From the NCBI GenBank assembly GCA_964549625.1, contig CAZJVA010000001.1, positions 186,001 to 250,000 on the forward strand: a stretch of DNA of 64,000 nt. Direction: 5' to 3'. The translations under genes and the position numbers were made by a program. The notes beneath the pieces are model-generated. The model saw only the letters and a program-made list of their open reading frames with translations, had not been told where the DNA came from and made no database searches. Source of the DNA: UBA12474 sp964549625 (lineage in GTDB: Bacteria > Babelota > Babeliae > Babelales > Babelaceae). Of this stretch, positions 35,293-43,349 are shown one piece after another (positions within the stretch are counted from its first letter, which is position 1; every line of letters begins with the position of its first letter).

Positions 35293-35913
35293 ATGATCAG
35301 TGGCCTCTGGGGAAAAAAAATTGGCATGAGCCAAATTTTCCAAGAAGATGGAAGGGTTGTGCCTGTCACAGCCGTCGATGTGTCACACTGGTATGTGACT
35401 CAGGTGAAAACAGCTGATCGGGATGGCTATGCAGCCATTCAGGTTGGGTTGTTGCGCCCACGCCACCAAGACAAGGAATTTTCGAGCGAGTGGTTGAAGT
35501 CAATGTCAAAGTACTTTGCTGTTCTTCGTGAGGTTCGCGTAAGTGGTGATGACGCTTTTGAGATTGGTTCTCGGGTAAATGTTGCTCAGGTTCTAAATTC
35601 GGGTGACACGCTTGATGTTATTGGAACTACTATAGGTAAAGGTTTCCAGGGTGTTGTCAAGCGTTACGGACACTCCGGAGGTCGTGCAAGCCATGGTGAT
35701 AAGCTCGGTCGTGGGCCAGGTTCTCTTGAAGGTATGCGTCGAAGTGGGCGTGTGCGTAAGGGACGTAAATTGCCTGGACACATGGGGGTTGCGCGTCAGA
35801 CGATTCGTAACTTGCGTGTTGTGGCGATTGATCAGGATGTTAACGTTGTTTTTGTTAAGGGATCGCTCCCTGGCAAGGCGGACTCTCTGGTCTTTATGAG
35901 AAAGAGTGAGTAA
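35293..35913 (+). CDS. rplC: 50S ribosomal protein L3
   Basis: 206 aa. The start GLWGKKIGMSQIFQEDGRVVPVT, the middle TIGKGFQGVVKRYGHSGGRASHGD and the basic GRKLPGHMGVARQTIRNL loop reaching the peptidyl transferase centre are conserved. L3 is one of the earliest 23S assembly proteins. It follows rpsJ by 14 bases and precedes rplD by 2 bases. Confidence 0.97.
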   Translation: MISGLWGKKIGMSQIFQEDGRVVPVTAVDVSHWYVTQVKTADRDGYAAIQVGLLRPRHQDKEFSSEWLKSMSKYFAVLREVRVSGDDAFEIGSRVNVAQVLNSGDTLDVIGTTIGKGFQGVVKRYGHSGGRASHGDKLGRGPGSLEGMRRSGRVRKGRKLPGHMGVARQTIRNLRVVAIDQDVNVVFVKGSLPGKADSLVFMRKSE

Positions 35914-35915
35914 TC

Positions 35916-36542
35916 ATGGTTGTTAAAAAGAAAATAGAAGCAGTAAAAGCTCAGGATCTTGGGCTTTCAGAGCGCCCAGAATCAGTTGATCCTCATGGTT
36001 TTGCCGTTGCAATTCGAGTTCAGCGTCAAAATTGGCGTCAAGGAACTGTAGCATGCAAAGGGCGCAGTGACGTTGCAGGGTCTAATCGTAAGCCTTGGCG
36101 GCAAAAAGGTACGGGTCGTGCTCGTGCAGGTGCCGTTGACTCGCCAATTTGGCGTGGTGGAGGTGTTACGTTTGGTCCGCAGCCTCGTGTTCGTAGTTTG
36201 TCTATTCTAAAAAAAGTACGCAAATCCTTGATGCGTGATTTGTTATGGCAGCATTTGGAAGAGCAAAATATTGTGGCGCTTCCGGTGTCTTCTAATGATG
36301 ATCGCATTAAAACATCGATAGCGTTTAAAGCTTTGCAAGATGCGGGTTTGACGGGTGTTCGTGTTACTCTTTTTGTTGCGCCCGATGATTATAAAACCCA
36401 GCGGATGTTTGCAAACATTCCAAGTGTTCAGATGGTTTTATTTGACCAGCCTAATGTCTATCAGTTGAGTGATGGCAATTGCTGGGTGTTTTTAGATCGC
36501 GATATTGAGTTATTTAAAAATATGGTGAGCGCATGGAATTAA
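35916..36542 (+). CDS. rplD: 50S ribosomal protein L4
   Basis: 208 aa. The exit-tunnel loop SNRKPWRQKGTGRARAGAVDSPIWRGGGV (about residues 61-89) is well conserved, and the C-terminal domain is more divergent (TGVRVTLFVAPDD...). L4 lines the exit tunnel and in Gammaproteobacteria represses the S10 operon; no matching leader is evident before rpsJ here. Its end overlaps rplW by 10 bases. Confidence 0.95.
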   Translation: MVVKKKIEAVKAQDLGLSERPESVDPHGFAVAIRVQRQNWRQGTVACKGRSDVAGSNRKPWRQKGTGRARAGAVDSPIWRGGGVTFGPQPRVRSLSILKKVRKSLMRDLLWQHLEEQNIVALPVSSNDDRIKTSIAFKALQDAGLTGVRVTLFVAPDDYKTQRMFANIPSVQMVLFDQPNVYQLSDGNCWVFLDRDIELFKNMVSAWN

Positions 36543-36865
36543 ATATTTATGAAGTAATTCGAAAGCCGCGCGTTACTATAAAAGCATTTGACTTGAATCG
36601 TGAGTTGCAGCAGTTGGTTTTGGATGTTCACCCAAAAGCGAATAAGGTTCAAATAGCTGAAGCGCTTGAGCGTTTGTTTGATGTTAAGGTTGCAAGTGTT
36701 CGAGTTATTGTAAACAAAGGGCGCCGCCGTCGATCAGGTCGCTTTATTGTTGAAGGTAACTTGCGCAAGAAGGCTGTTGTTTCACTTAAAAAAGGTGAAT
36801 CAGTCAATTTGGGTGTTGATGCTCCAGTTGCACCAAGTGTTGACAGTGTACAGACCAAAGAATAG
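36533..36865 (+). CDS. rplW: 50S ribosomal protein L23
   Basis: 110 aa. L23 sits at the tunnel exit and is the docking site for SRP and trigger factor. The pattern NIYEVIRKPRVTIKA, FDVHPKANKVQIAEALERLFDVKVASVRV in pieces, and a basic RRRRSGRF loop are typical. A C-terminal tail of about 20 residues (APVAPSVDSVQTKE) extends beyond the normal end and looks disordered. It overlaps rplD and precedes rplB by 20 bases. Confidence 0.94.
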   Translation: MELNIYEVIRKPRVTIKAFDLNRELQQLVLDVHPKANKVQIAEALERLFDVKVASVRVIVNKGRRRRSGRFIVEGNLRKKAVVSLKKGESVNLGVDAPVAPSVDSVQTKE

Positions 36866-36885
36866 ATAATTGCGTAGGAAATTTC

Positions 36886-37701
36886 ATGGCTATAGTAAGA
36901 AGAAAACCGCGCAACGCGTCGCTGCGTTTTCAGACATTTATAGATACGAGTGATTTAACAAAGAAGAAGCCAGAGCGCAGCCTAACTAAGGGTTTAAAGC
37001 GTAGTGGTGGGCGAAATGCTTATGGTCGCATCACTGTTCGTCACCGTGGTGGTGGCGCAGCGCGCAAATACCGCCTTGTAGATTTTTGCCGGATGGATCG
37101 AGATATTGTTGGCAAAGTCGCGGCTGTTGAATATGATCCAAACCGAAATGTAAGAATTTCTTTGGTGGTTTATCCAAACGGTCGTAAGCGTTATATTCTA
37201 ACGCCTGAGGGACTTTCTGTTGGCAGCATGGTAGCGGCCGGGGAATCGGTTGAAGCCCATGTTGGCAACTGTCTTCCTTTGCGTAACATCCCTATTGGTT
37301 TTATTGTGCATAACGTTGAAATTCGTCCTGGTTCAGGTGGCAAATTTGCTCGCAGTGCAGGAACTTCTGTTCAATTAATTGCGAAGGAAGAAGGTTATGC
37401 AACTTTACGTATGCCGTCAGGTGAAATGCGTAAAGTAAACGAAGACTGTTGGGCTACCGTGGGTGTTTTGGGTAATGCTGACGTTAAAAACGTTTCACTT
37501 GGTAAGGCCGGTAGGACACGTCATCGTGGTTTTCGACCAACTGTTCGTGGTATGGTCATGAACCCGGTTGATCATCCTATGGGTGGTGGTGAAGGACGTT
37601 CGAAGTCGGGCAAAATTCCTCAGTCTCCATGGGGCAAGAATGCGAAGGGTGCCAAGACTCGTCGTCGTAAGAGTTCATTAATTATTAAGAGAAGAAAATA
37701 G
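36886..37701 (+). CDS. rplB: 50S ribosomal protein L2
   Basis: 271 aa. L2 supports subunit joining and peptidyl transfer. Conserved pieces are GGRNAYGRITVRHRGGGAARKYR, AAVEYDPNRNVRI, GRTRHRGFRPTVRGMVMNPVDHPMGGGEGRS in parts, with the functional His of NPVDHPMGGGEG, and the basic C-terminus. Length and order between rplW and rpsS are standard. Confidence 0.98.
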   Translation: MAIVRRKPRNASLRFQTFIDTSDLTKKKPERSLTKGLKRSGGRNAYGRITVRHRGGGAARKYRLVDFCRMDRDIVGKVAAVEYDPNRNVRISLVVYPNGRKRYILTPEGLSVGSMVAAGESVEAHVGNCLPLRNIPIGFIVHNVEIRPGSGGKFARSAGTSVQLIAKEEGYATLRMPSGEMRKVNEDCWATVGVLGNADVKNVSLGKAGRTRHRGFRPTVRGMVMNPVDHPMGGGEGRSKSGKIPQSPWGKNAKGAKTRRRKSSLIIKRRK

Positions 37702-37712
37702 GCGAGGGTAAT

Positions 37713-37994
37713 ATGGCTCGTTCAGCAAAAAAAGGCCCATTTATAGACGATTCGCTTTTGAAGAAAGTTCACGCAGCTCGCGAAGGCGGAAAGCGTGATG
37801 TCATAAAAACGTGGTCTCGTCGCAGCATGATTATTCCTGACTTGGTTGGCTTAACCATCGCAGTTCATGATGGTCGTAAGTTTGTTTCGGTTTTTATAAC
37901 AGAAGATATGGTTGGACATCGCCTAGGTGAATTTGCGCCAACTCGTACCTTCAGGTTACACAGTGGTCAGCGTAAAGCTGAAGCTGGTAGGTAG
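37713..37994 (+). CDS. rpsS: 30S ribosomal protein S19
   Basis: 93 aa. The sequence MARSAKKGPFIDDSLLKKV, IKTWSRRSMIIPDLVGLTIAVHDGRKFV in parts, and VGHRLGEFAPTRTF matches S19 throughout. It works with S13 in the 30S head near the A-site tRNA. It lies 11 bases after rplB and 17 bases before rplV. Confidence 0.98.
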   Translation: MARSAKKGPFIDDSLLKKVHAAREGGKRDVIKTWSRRSMIIPDLVGLTIAVHDGRKFVSVFITEDMVGHRLGEFAPTRTFRLHSGQRKAEAGR

Positions 37995-38011
37995 GAAGTA
38001 AGGAGTATCGG

Positions 38012-38395
38012 ATGCAATTTAAAGCTCAGACTCGATATATCTGGTATTCGCCATATAAATTGAGACTTTTGGCAGATGTTATACGTGGTAAAGATGTTAT
38101 GAGTGCTATGCAATGGCTTGCTATGTATAAAGTAAAGCGCTCAGTGCCTGTTTTCAAGACTCTCAAGTCTGCAATTGCAAATGCAAAAGATCGTGCAAAT
38201 CATGATCCAAAGGATTTGGTTGTTGCAGAAGTGCGTGTTGATCAGGGCCCAATACGGCATTATTTTAAACCAGGTGCACAAGGAAGGTCTGTTCCACTTC
38301 GTTCTCGTCAAAGCCATATTACTATTGTGGTGGCTCCACGAGCAGAAGTTGTAAAGACTGGAAACAAAAAAAACAAGTTAGCAAAAGAGGCGTAG
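38012..38395 (+). CDS. rplV: 50S ribosomal protein L22
   Basis: 127 aa. YIWYSPYKLRLLADVIRGK, AIANAKDRANHDPKDLVVAEVRVDQGP in pieces, and the tunnel hairpin with HYFKPGAQGRSVPLRSRQSHI identify L22; the usual R-x-x-P-R-A-R-G hairpin tip is changed to KPGAQGRSVPLR. The C-terminal tail is lysine-rich. It lies between rpsS and rpsC, as in the canonical S10 order. Confidence 0.96.
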   Translation: MQFKAQTRYIWYSPYKLRLLADVIRGKDVMSAMQWLAMYKVKRSVPVFKTLKSAIANAKDRANHDPKDLVVAEVRVDQGPIRHYFKPGAQGRSVPLRSRQSHITIVVAPRAEVVKTGNKKNKLAKEA

Positions 38396-38396
38396 T

Positions 38397-39053
38397 GTGG
38401 GACAGAAGGTTAACCCGATAGGGTTTCGAATTGGCGTCTATTTAGATCACTCATCTCGGTGGTTTGCTCGCCAAAATAAATATGCAGAGTTTTTGGCTGA
38501 TGACTTAGCGGTGCGTGATTACATTAAAAAGCACTTGGTTTCAGCAGAAGTCGGGCGTGTAGAAGTTGAGCGTCAAGGTGATTTGATGCGTGTTGTTATC
38601 TCTTCTGCTCGGCCGGGTGTTGTCATCGGCAAAAAAGGGCAAGAGATTGATAACATACGTAAACAGCTGACGGCTATTCTGCGCAAAAAAGGTACGCATG
38701 TTAACGTTGAAGTTTCTGTTCAAGAGATTAAGCGTCCTGAGTTGAATGCAGCTGTTTTAGCGCAAAGTATTGCAACTCAGTTAGAAAAGCGTGTTGGCTT
38801 TAAGCGCGCGGCAAAAAAGGCTGCTGCAGATGCATTACGTGCGGGTGCTCGAGGTGTTAAGATTCGCGTGAAAGGTCGTCTTGGTGGGGCTGAAATTGCA
38901 CGTGAAGAATGGGTTCGTGAAGGATCGGTTCCGCTTCATACCTTGCGTGCGGATGTTGATTATGCGTTAGCTCAGGCTTTGACAACCTATGGTATCATTG
39001 GTGTTAAGGTTTGGATCTATCGCGGTGATTATATGATTGCCCCTAAGAGCTAG
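38397..39053 (+). CDS. rpsC: 30S ribosomal protein S3
   Basis: 218 aa with a GTG start at 38397, one base after the rplV stop, giving GQKVNPIGFRIG. An N-terminal KH domain with VVIGKKGQEIDNIR and a C-terminal domain with GARGVKIRVKGRLGGAEIAR identify it. S3 lines the mRNA entry channel. The length is close to the usual 210-235 aa. Confidence 0.98.
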   Translation: MGQKVNPIGFRIGVYLDHSSRWFARQNKYAEFLADDLAVRDYIKKHLVSAEVGRVEVERQGDLMRVVISSARPGVVIGKKGQEIDNIRKQLTAILRKKGTHVNVEVSVQEIKRPELNAAVLAQSIATQLEKRVGFKRAAKKAAADALRAGARGVKIRVKGRLGGAEIAREEWVREGSVPLHTLRADVDYALAQALTTYGIIGVKVWIYRGDYMIAPKS

Positions 39054-39064
39054 GATGAACGACT

Positions 39065-39490
39065 ATGTTGATGCCAAAGAAAATTAGATATAGAAAGGTG
39101 CAGCGCGGCACACTTAAAGGGCTTTCAAAAGGAGCACGTGATGTTGCTTTTGGACAGTTTGGTTTACAAGCTATCGAGCCTGGTTGGATTACGGCACAGC
39201 AGATTGAATCTGTACGCGTTACACTTTCCCGTAAATTAAAGAAAATTGGTAACTTTTATTTGCGAGTTTTCCCTGATAAGCCAGTTTCGAAAAAGCCGGC
39301 AGAAACTCGAATGGGTAAAGGTAAAGGAAGTGTAGAGCTTTGGGTTGCTCCTGTAAAGCGCGGTCGCGTTATGTTTGAAATAGATGGAGTTGATGCAGTA
39401 GCAGCGAAGGAAATCTTTAGAATTGCTGCTTGCAAGCTTCCTATTAGAACTAAGGTTGTAAAACGTGTTGAAGTTTCGGTGGAAGAATAA
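39065..39490 (+). CDS. rplP: 50S ribosomal protein L16
   Basis: 141 aa. MLMPKKIRYRKVQRG at the start, the FGQFGLQAIEPGWITAQQIE segment (canonical FGxxGLxAxExxxITxxQIE), RMGKGKGSVELWVAPVKRGRVMFEI in pieces and AAxxAxxKLPIRTK identify it. It helps position A-site tRNA. The stop overlaps the rpmC ATG (TAATG). Confidence 0.97.
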   Translation: MLMPKKIRYRKVQRGTLKGLSKGARDVAFGQFGLQAIEPGWITAQQIESVRVTLSRKLKKIGNFYLRVFPDKPVSKKPAETRMGKGKGSVELWVAPVKRGRVMFEIDGVDAVAAKEIFRIAACKLPIRTKVVKRVEVSVEE

Positions 39491-39705
39491 TGAAAGAGAT
39501 AACAAATAAGGAACTCAATTCTTTGACTTTGGAGCAATTAGCTCTTAAATCGGAAGAATTGCGCCGAGATTTATTTCAGTTGCGGTTGAAAGAAGCGACA
39601 TCTCCAACAAAGTCTTTTCCTTCTGATCAGCGCAAGTTAAAGCGTTCGATTGCACGAGTTTTGACTTGTATGAATGAAAAGTTTGTTTTGGGTTTGAGGG
39701 ATTAG
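39490..39705 (+). CDS. rpmC: 50S ribosomal protein L29
   Basis: 71 aa two-helix protein near the tunnel exit. LTLEQLALKSEELRRDLFQLRLKEATS in parts and the later RKLKRSIARVLT match the family (LRxxLFxLRFQ and ARILT). It begins on the last base of the rplP stop codon, so translation is probably coupled. Ten bases separate it from rpsQ. Confidence 0.94.
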   Translation: MKEITNKELNSLTLEQLALKSEELRRDLFQLRLKEATSPTKSFPSDQRKLKRSIARVLTCMNEKFVLGLRD

Positions 39706-39715
39706 AGGGGATTTT

Positions 39716-39988
39716 ATGGCATCTAATCAACAAGTAAATAAAGAACAGAAGAATATAACGGGTGTGGTTTTGTCTTCTGGTAAAATGCAAAAGACTATTG
39801 CTGTCCAGGTGACGCGGCAATTTGCACATCCTTTGTATAAAAAGGTTGTCCGCGTTCGTAAAACATACAAAGTGCATGACGAGCAAGAGCAAGCGCGTGT
39901 GGGTGATGTTGTTGAGATACATGAGGGACGTCATATATCAAAAACAAAATATATGTATTTGTCGCGCGTTGTGACGCCTGCTGCATAA
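39716..39988 (+). CDS. rpsQ: 30S ribosomal protein S17
   Basis: 90 aa. The OB-fold protein binds the 5' domain of 16S rRNA. GVVLSSGKMQKTIAVQVTRQFAHPLYKKVV in pieces, YKVHDEQEQARVGDVVEIHEGRHISKTKYM in pieces and the YLSRVV end are typical. An N-terminal extension of about 12 residues (ASNQQVNKEQKN) precedes the core. Confidence 0.96.
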   Translation: MASNQQVNKEQKNITGVVLSSGKMQKTIAVQVTRQFAHPLYKKVVRVRKTYKVHDEQEQARVGDVVEIHEGRHISKTKYMYLSRVVTPAA

Positions 39989-40005
39989 TTAAGAAGTGGT
40001 GAATA

Positions 40006-40383
40006 ATGGCAATACAAAAAGAAACATATTTAAAATCCGCTGATAACTCGGGTGCGCTCGAGTTGCAGTGTATTCACTTAGTGGGCAGTTCTGGAAAAAA
40101 GAAGGCTCGGATTGGTGACATTATCAAGTGTGCAGTAAAAAAAGCTGTACCTGGTGCAACGGTTAAAAAGAGTGATGTTGTTACTGCAGTTATTGTGAGA
40201 ACTCGAAAAGAGTTGCGCAGAGAGGATGGCAGCTATATTCGTTTTGGCGATAATGCGGCAGTAATTATTAAGTCATCAGATGACCAAACTCCAGTAGGTA
40301 CGCGTATTTTTGGGCCTATTGCTCGTGAACTGCGTCAATTGGGTTATTCCAAGATTGTTTCGTTGGCGCCTGAAGTTTTATAA
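40006..40383 (+). CDS. rplN: 50S ribosomal protein L14
   Basis: 125 aa. YLKSADNSGALELQCIHLVG, KIGDIIKCAVKKAVPGA-like, VKKSDVVTAVIVRTRKELRREDGSYIRFGDNAAVII in pieces and GTRIFGPIARELR are typical of L14. It forms bridge B8 to the small subunit and is where RsfS silences ribosomes. The length is the usual 122-125 aa. Confidence 0.98.
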   Translation: MAIQKETYLKSADNSGALELQCIHLVGSSGKKKARIGDIIKCAVKKAVPGATVKKSDVVTAVIVRTRKELRREDGSYIRFGDNAAVIIKSSDDQTPVGTRIFGPIARELRQLGYSKIVSLAPEVL

Positions 40384-40396
40384 GGTTTAGCTAAGT

Positions 40397-40618
40397 ATGA
40401 AAATGAAAAAGAATGACCTTGTTGTTGTGATATGTGGAAGTGATAAAGGGAAAACAGGCCCTATTATTGATGTTTCCAGCAAAAAAGGTAAAGTAAAAGT
40501 GCAAAACGTTGCGGTCGCTGTGCGTCACGCACGTGCTCGTCGTCAGGGGGAAACCTCTGGAATTCGCAAGCAAGAGCGCTGGATTGATGTTTCTAACGTT
40601 AAAAGAATAGAACAGTAA
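40397..40618 (+). CDS. rplX: 50S ribosomal protein L24 (short form)
   Basis: 73 aa; most bacterial L24 are about 100-105. The KOW motif is present (KKNDLVVVICGSDKGKTGPI, about 4-23), followed by VKVQNVAVAVRHARARRQGE, the counterpart of the conserved VEGVNxxKKHxK. The C-terminal 30 residues of ordinary L24, which include IDVSNVxL and a zinc-like stretch, are reduced to RWIDVSNVKRIEQ. L24 starts 50S assembly at the exit tunnel. The frame is intact, so this looks like a natural truncation. Confidence 0.93.
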   Translation: MKMKKNDLVVVICGSDKGKTGPIIDVSSKKGKVKVQNVAVAVRHARARRQGETSGIRKQERWIDVSNVKRIEQ

Positions 40619-40663
40619 TGTTCTACTGCGTTTTGAGCTGCAGTTAAATAAATAAGGTAGATT

Positions 40664-41242
40664 ATGGCAAACGGGAATTTAGTTTCTTCAAGTCAGAATC
40701 GGCTTAAGGCATTGTACCGAGAGTCGATTCAAGGGCGGTTGAAAGAAACTCTTGAATTAAAGAACATCATGGAAGTCCCTAGGCTTTCGAAGGTTGTCTT
40801 GAACGTTGGTGTCAAAGGCGCCGTAGGCGATAGCAAAGAGATGACCACTGTTTTGCGTGTTCTTGAGGGAATTGCAGGGCAGGCGCCAGTTAAGCGCGCA
40901 GCGCGTGCATCTATCGCAGGCTTCAAGATTCGTGAAGGCATGGAAATTGGTGCATGTGTAACCCTTAGGGGTGAGCGTATGTATGCGTTTCTAGATAAAT
41001 TAATTAATTTGGCGTTACCAAAAGTACGAGATTTTCAAGGGGTTTCTGCGCGTTTAGATGGCCGTGGCAATTACAACCTTGGTGTCAAGGACTGGATTAT
41101 GTTTCCTGAGGCTGAAGCTGTCGGCGCAGGGGATAAAACGTATGGTTTGAATGTGACGATTTGCACTACAAGCCAGGATGATGACCACGCTCGTGCACTT
41201 TTGGCAGAGCTTGGTATGCCATTTTCAAAAAAGAGGAAATAG
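40664..41242 (+). CDS. rplE: 50S ribosomal protein L5
   Basis: 192 aa. L5 binds 5S rRNA and contacts S13 across the interface. Recognisable are VPRLSKVVLNVGVKGAVGDSK, AIAGFKIREGMEIGACVTLRGERMYAFLDKLINLALPKVRDFQG in pieces, and KDWIMFPEAEA-GVDKxxG (here EAEAVGAGDKTYGLNVTICTT). The N-terminus is about ten residues longer than typical. Confidence 0.97.
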   Translation: MANGNLVSSSQNRLKALYRESIQGRLKETLELKNIMEVPRLSKVVLNVGVKGAVGDSKEMTTVLRVLEGIAGQAPVKRAARASIAGFKIREGMEIGACVTLRGERMYAFLDKLINLALPKVRDFQGVSARLDGRGNYNLGVKDWIMFPEAEAVGAGDKTYGLNVTICTTSQDDDHARALLAELGMPFSKKRK

Positions 41243-41251
41243 GGAACGTTT

Positions 41252-41437
41252 ATGGCAAGAAAAGCTTTGTTAGAGAAGAATAACAAATTGCCCGTAACAT
41301 CGATTCAGCATAGAAATCGTTGTCACCGCTGCGGTCGTCCTCGTGGATACATGCGGTATTTCCAAATGTGCAGGTTGTGTGTTCGAGAATTGGCTAGCCA
41401 GGGATTGCTTCCTGGGGTAAAAAAATTGAGCTGGTAA
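41252..41437 (+). CDS. rpsN: 30S ribosomal protein S14, zinc-binding type
   Basis: 61 aa, the short C+ form of S14. Four zinc-ligand cysteines occur as CHRCGRPRGYMRYFQMCRLC, the Cys-x2-Cys ... Cys-x2-Cys pattern, then VRELASQGLLPGVKKLSW. It shapes the 30S head. The zinc-free paralogue is not seen here. It lies between rplE and rpsH, the canonical spc position. Confidence 0.98.
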   Translation: MARKALLEKNNKLPVTSIQHRNRCHRCGRPRGYMRYFQMCRLCVRELASQGLLPGVKKLSW

Positions 41438-41459
41438 AATAGATTAATTGAGGACAAGA

Positions 41460-41861
41460 ATGTCAGTAGACACAATTTCAAATTTTTTGACGACTGTTCG
41501 CAATGCTATTATGCGCTCAAAACGGTCTGTTGATTTTGCGTATTCTAATCAGGTGCTGCGTATAGTTGAAATTTTACATCAAGAGGGTTACATTCGGGAT
41601 TTTCAGCTTGTTGAGGCGTCAGAAGAGTGTGCGTATCGTCGTATTCGCTTGGCATTAAAGTATGTTGGCGGAGAATCGGCTATCCACGAGCTTAATCGCA
41701 TAAGTACTCCTGGATGTCGCGCTTATGCGGGTTCCAAAAAGCTTGGACACGTTGCGGGCGGTTTGGGTATTTCGATTGTTACTACCAGTAAGGGTGTAAT
41801 GACCGATAAGGCAGCCCGTGCGCATGGTGTTGGTGGCGAAGTTTTGTGCGAGATTTGGTAA
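41460..41861 (+). CDS. rpsH: 30S ribosomal protein S8
   Basis: 133 aa from the ATG at 41460, with GAGGA seven bases ahead. MSVDTISNFLTTVRNAIMRSK, LxILxxEGYI-like VEILHQEGYIRDF, RISTPGCRAYAG and the end GLGISIVTTSKGVMTDKAARAHGVGGEVLCEIW in pieces are conserved. S8 organises the 16S central domain, and in E. coli represses the spc operon. Confidence 0.97.
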   Translation: MSVDTISNFLTTVRNAIMRSKRSVDFAYSNQVLRIVEILHQEGYIRDFQLVEASEECAYRRIRLALKYVGGESAIHELNRISTPGCRAYAGSKKLGHVAGGLGISIVTTSKGVMTDKAARAHGVGGEVLCEIW

Positions 41862-41873
41862 GGCGGATATACT

Positions 41874-42410
41874 ATGTCAAAAATAGGAAGAAGGCCAATT
41901 CCTCTCGATGGTGTTACTGTTGAGGTTAAGGGAGCGGTCGTTGAATATAAAGGCAAGAGTGCTCAGGGTTCCCATGAGTTGCCTTCTCTTTTGAGTGCAG
42001 AAGTTGTTGAAGGGGCTGTTGTTTTGGCACCGACTCAAATTACTTCTGATACGAATCGCTTGTGGGGTTTGCATCGCGCCTTGCTAGCAAACAAGATAAA
42101 GGGAGCAGGCCAGGGTTTTGAGAAGAAGGTAACAATTGTTGGGCTTGGTTTTAAAGCGGTAAAAAAGGGTGACGGATTAGAGTTTTCTCTTGGCTTTAGC
42201 CACAAAATTGATTTTGCTGTTCCAGCGGGTGTCAAGATTGAGATCGATAAGACGGGACAGTTGTTAACTGCATGGTCGAGCGACAAGGAACTTTTGGGGC
42301 ATTGCTGCAGTCAGATTTGTGCATTGCGTCCACCAGAACCGTATAAGGGGACGGGCGTTTACTTGCTTGGCCAAAAGATTCGTCGTAAGGCGGGTAAGGC
42401 TAAATCATAA
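41874..42410 (+). CDS. rplF: 50S ribosomal protein L6
   Basis: 178 aa, two tandem L6 folds. SKIGRRPIPLDGVTVEVKGA opens it; NRLWGLHRALLANKIKGAGQGFEKKV and LGFSHKIDFAVPAGVKIEI fill the middle; and the end is RPPEPYKGTGVYLLGQKIRRKAGKA, where most bacteria have the PPEPYKGKGIRY signature. L6 sits at the base of the L7/L12 stalk near the sarcin-ricin loop. Confidence 0.97.
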   Translation: MSKIGRRPIPLDGVTVEVKGAVVEYKGKSAQGSHELPSLLSAEVVEGAVVLAPTQITSDTNRLWGLHRALLANKIKGAGQGFEKKVTIVGLGFKAVKKGDGLEFSLGFSHKIDFAVPAGVKIEIDKTGQLLTAWSSDKELLGHCCSQICALRPPEPYKGTGVYLLGQKIRRKAGKAKS

Positions 42411-42434
42411 TATTTAAAATACGGAGTTTACATC

Positions 42435-42788
42435 GTGTCTTTGAGAAGAAAAATTGAGCAGCGCGCACGGCGCAGAGCTTTGCGTGTTCGCGGACGTTTG
42501 ACCCGGGGTGGGCACCCTCGAGTTTCCATTTTTAGGAGCGCCCGCAATATGTATGCGCAGCTTATTGATGACAATGCGCAGCATACGTTAGCTAGTTGTT
42601 CTACGTTAGAATTGAAAAACCTCTCTGGTGATAAAAAGGAAAGAGCGTATGCTCTTGGCCTTGAATTGGCAAAGCGCGCGCAGTCGCTCAATGTCACCCA
42701 GGTTGTTTTCGATCGTGGCAGCTTTTTGTACCATGGCCGTGTTAAGGCTTTGGCAGACGGATTGCGTGCTGGTGGCCTAACGGTTTGA
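42435..42788 (+). CDS. rplR: 50S ribosomal protein L18
   Basis: 117 aa with a GTG start at 42435, preceded by ACGGAG about 9 bases away. RARRRALRVRGRLTRGGHPRVSIFRSARNMYAQLIDDN in parts, a conserved core, and the VVFDRGSFLYHGRVKALADGLRAGGLTV end are typical of L18, the 5S rRNA-binding protein. The order between rplF and rpsE is standard. Confidence 0.96.
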   Translation: MSLRRKIEQRARRRALRVRGRLTRGGHPRVSIFRSARNMYAQLIDDNAQHTLASCSTLELKNLSGDKKERAYALGLELAKRAQSLNVTQVVFDRGSFLYHGRVKALADGLRAGGLTV

Positions 42789-42821
42789 TGCTTACATTGA
42801 AAAGATTTAGGAATGTACTTA

Positions 42822-43349
42822 ATGGAAGAAAATAAAGAGTTTGCTAAAGAGTTTATTGACTCTGTTGTGAGCGTCCGCCGGGTGACTAAGGTTACCAAGG
42901 GTGGTAAGCAATTTTCATTTTCCGCATTTGTTGTTTCGGGGGATGGTAAAGGACGCGTAGGTATCGCATTAGGCAAGAGCCGCGATGTTTCCTCTGCCAT
43001 AGCTAAAGCAACAGTTCGTGCGCGCAAGAGCATGTTTGATATTGCTATTCGTGGAACGACGCTGCCGTATATGGTTAAAGGGCATCATGGTGCCAATCGT
43101 GTCATTTTGTGTCCTGCCTATAAGGGTACCGGTTTGATTGCTGGTGGCGCTATTCGTGCTGTTATGAAGGCGGCAGGGATTCAGGATGTTTTGGCTAAAT
43201 CGATTGGGCCATCCGGCTGTGGTATTAATTTGGTCAAGGCGGCATTGAATGCCCTTGCAAAGGGACGCTCTGCAAGTCGCATTGCTCAGCTGCGTGGAAA
43301 AACAATAGAACAGGTGGTAAAGGGTAGCCATGGTATTCAGTCTGCATAA
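42822..43349 (+). CDS. rpsE: 30S ribosomal protein S5
   Basis: 175 aa from the ATG at 42822, with AGGAA about 8 bases upstream; an ATG at 42813 overlaps that site. FIDSVVSVRRVTKVTKGGK, FVVSGDGKGRVGIALGKSRDV, RKSMFDIAIRGTTLPYMVKGHHGANRVIL in pieces and GSSNPINLVKA-like GPSGCGINLVKAALNAL are conserved. S5 lies at the mRNA entry and shapes decoding accuracy. It overlaps rplO by 20 bases: rpmD (L30) is absent here. Confidence 0.97.
   Translation: MEENKEFAKEFIDSVVSVRRVTKVTKGGKQFSFSAFVVSGDGKGRVGIALGKSRDVSSAIAKATVRARKSMFDIAIRGTTLPYMVKGHHGANRVILCPAYKGTGLIAGGAIRAVMKAAGIQDVLAKSIGPSGCGINLVKAALNALAKGRSASRIAQLRGKTIEQVVKGSHGIQSA

Noticed and set aside
42428..43033. 201-aa minus-strand frame across rplR/rpsE
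   Set aside because: Shadows two highly conserved ribosomal genes.
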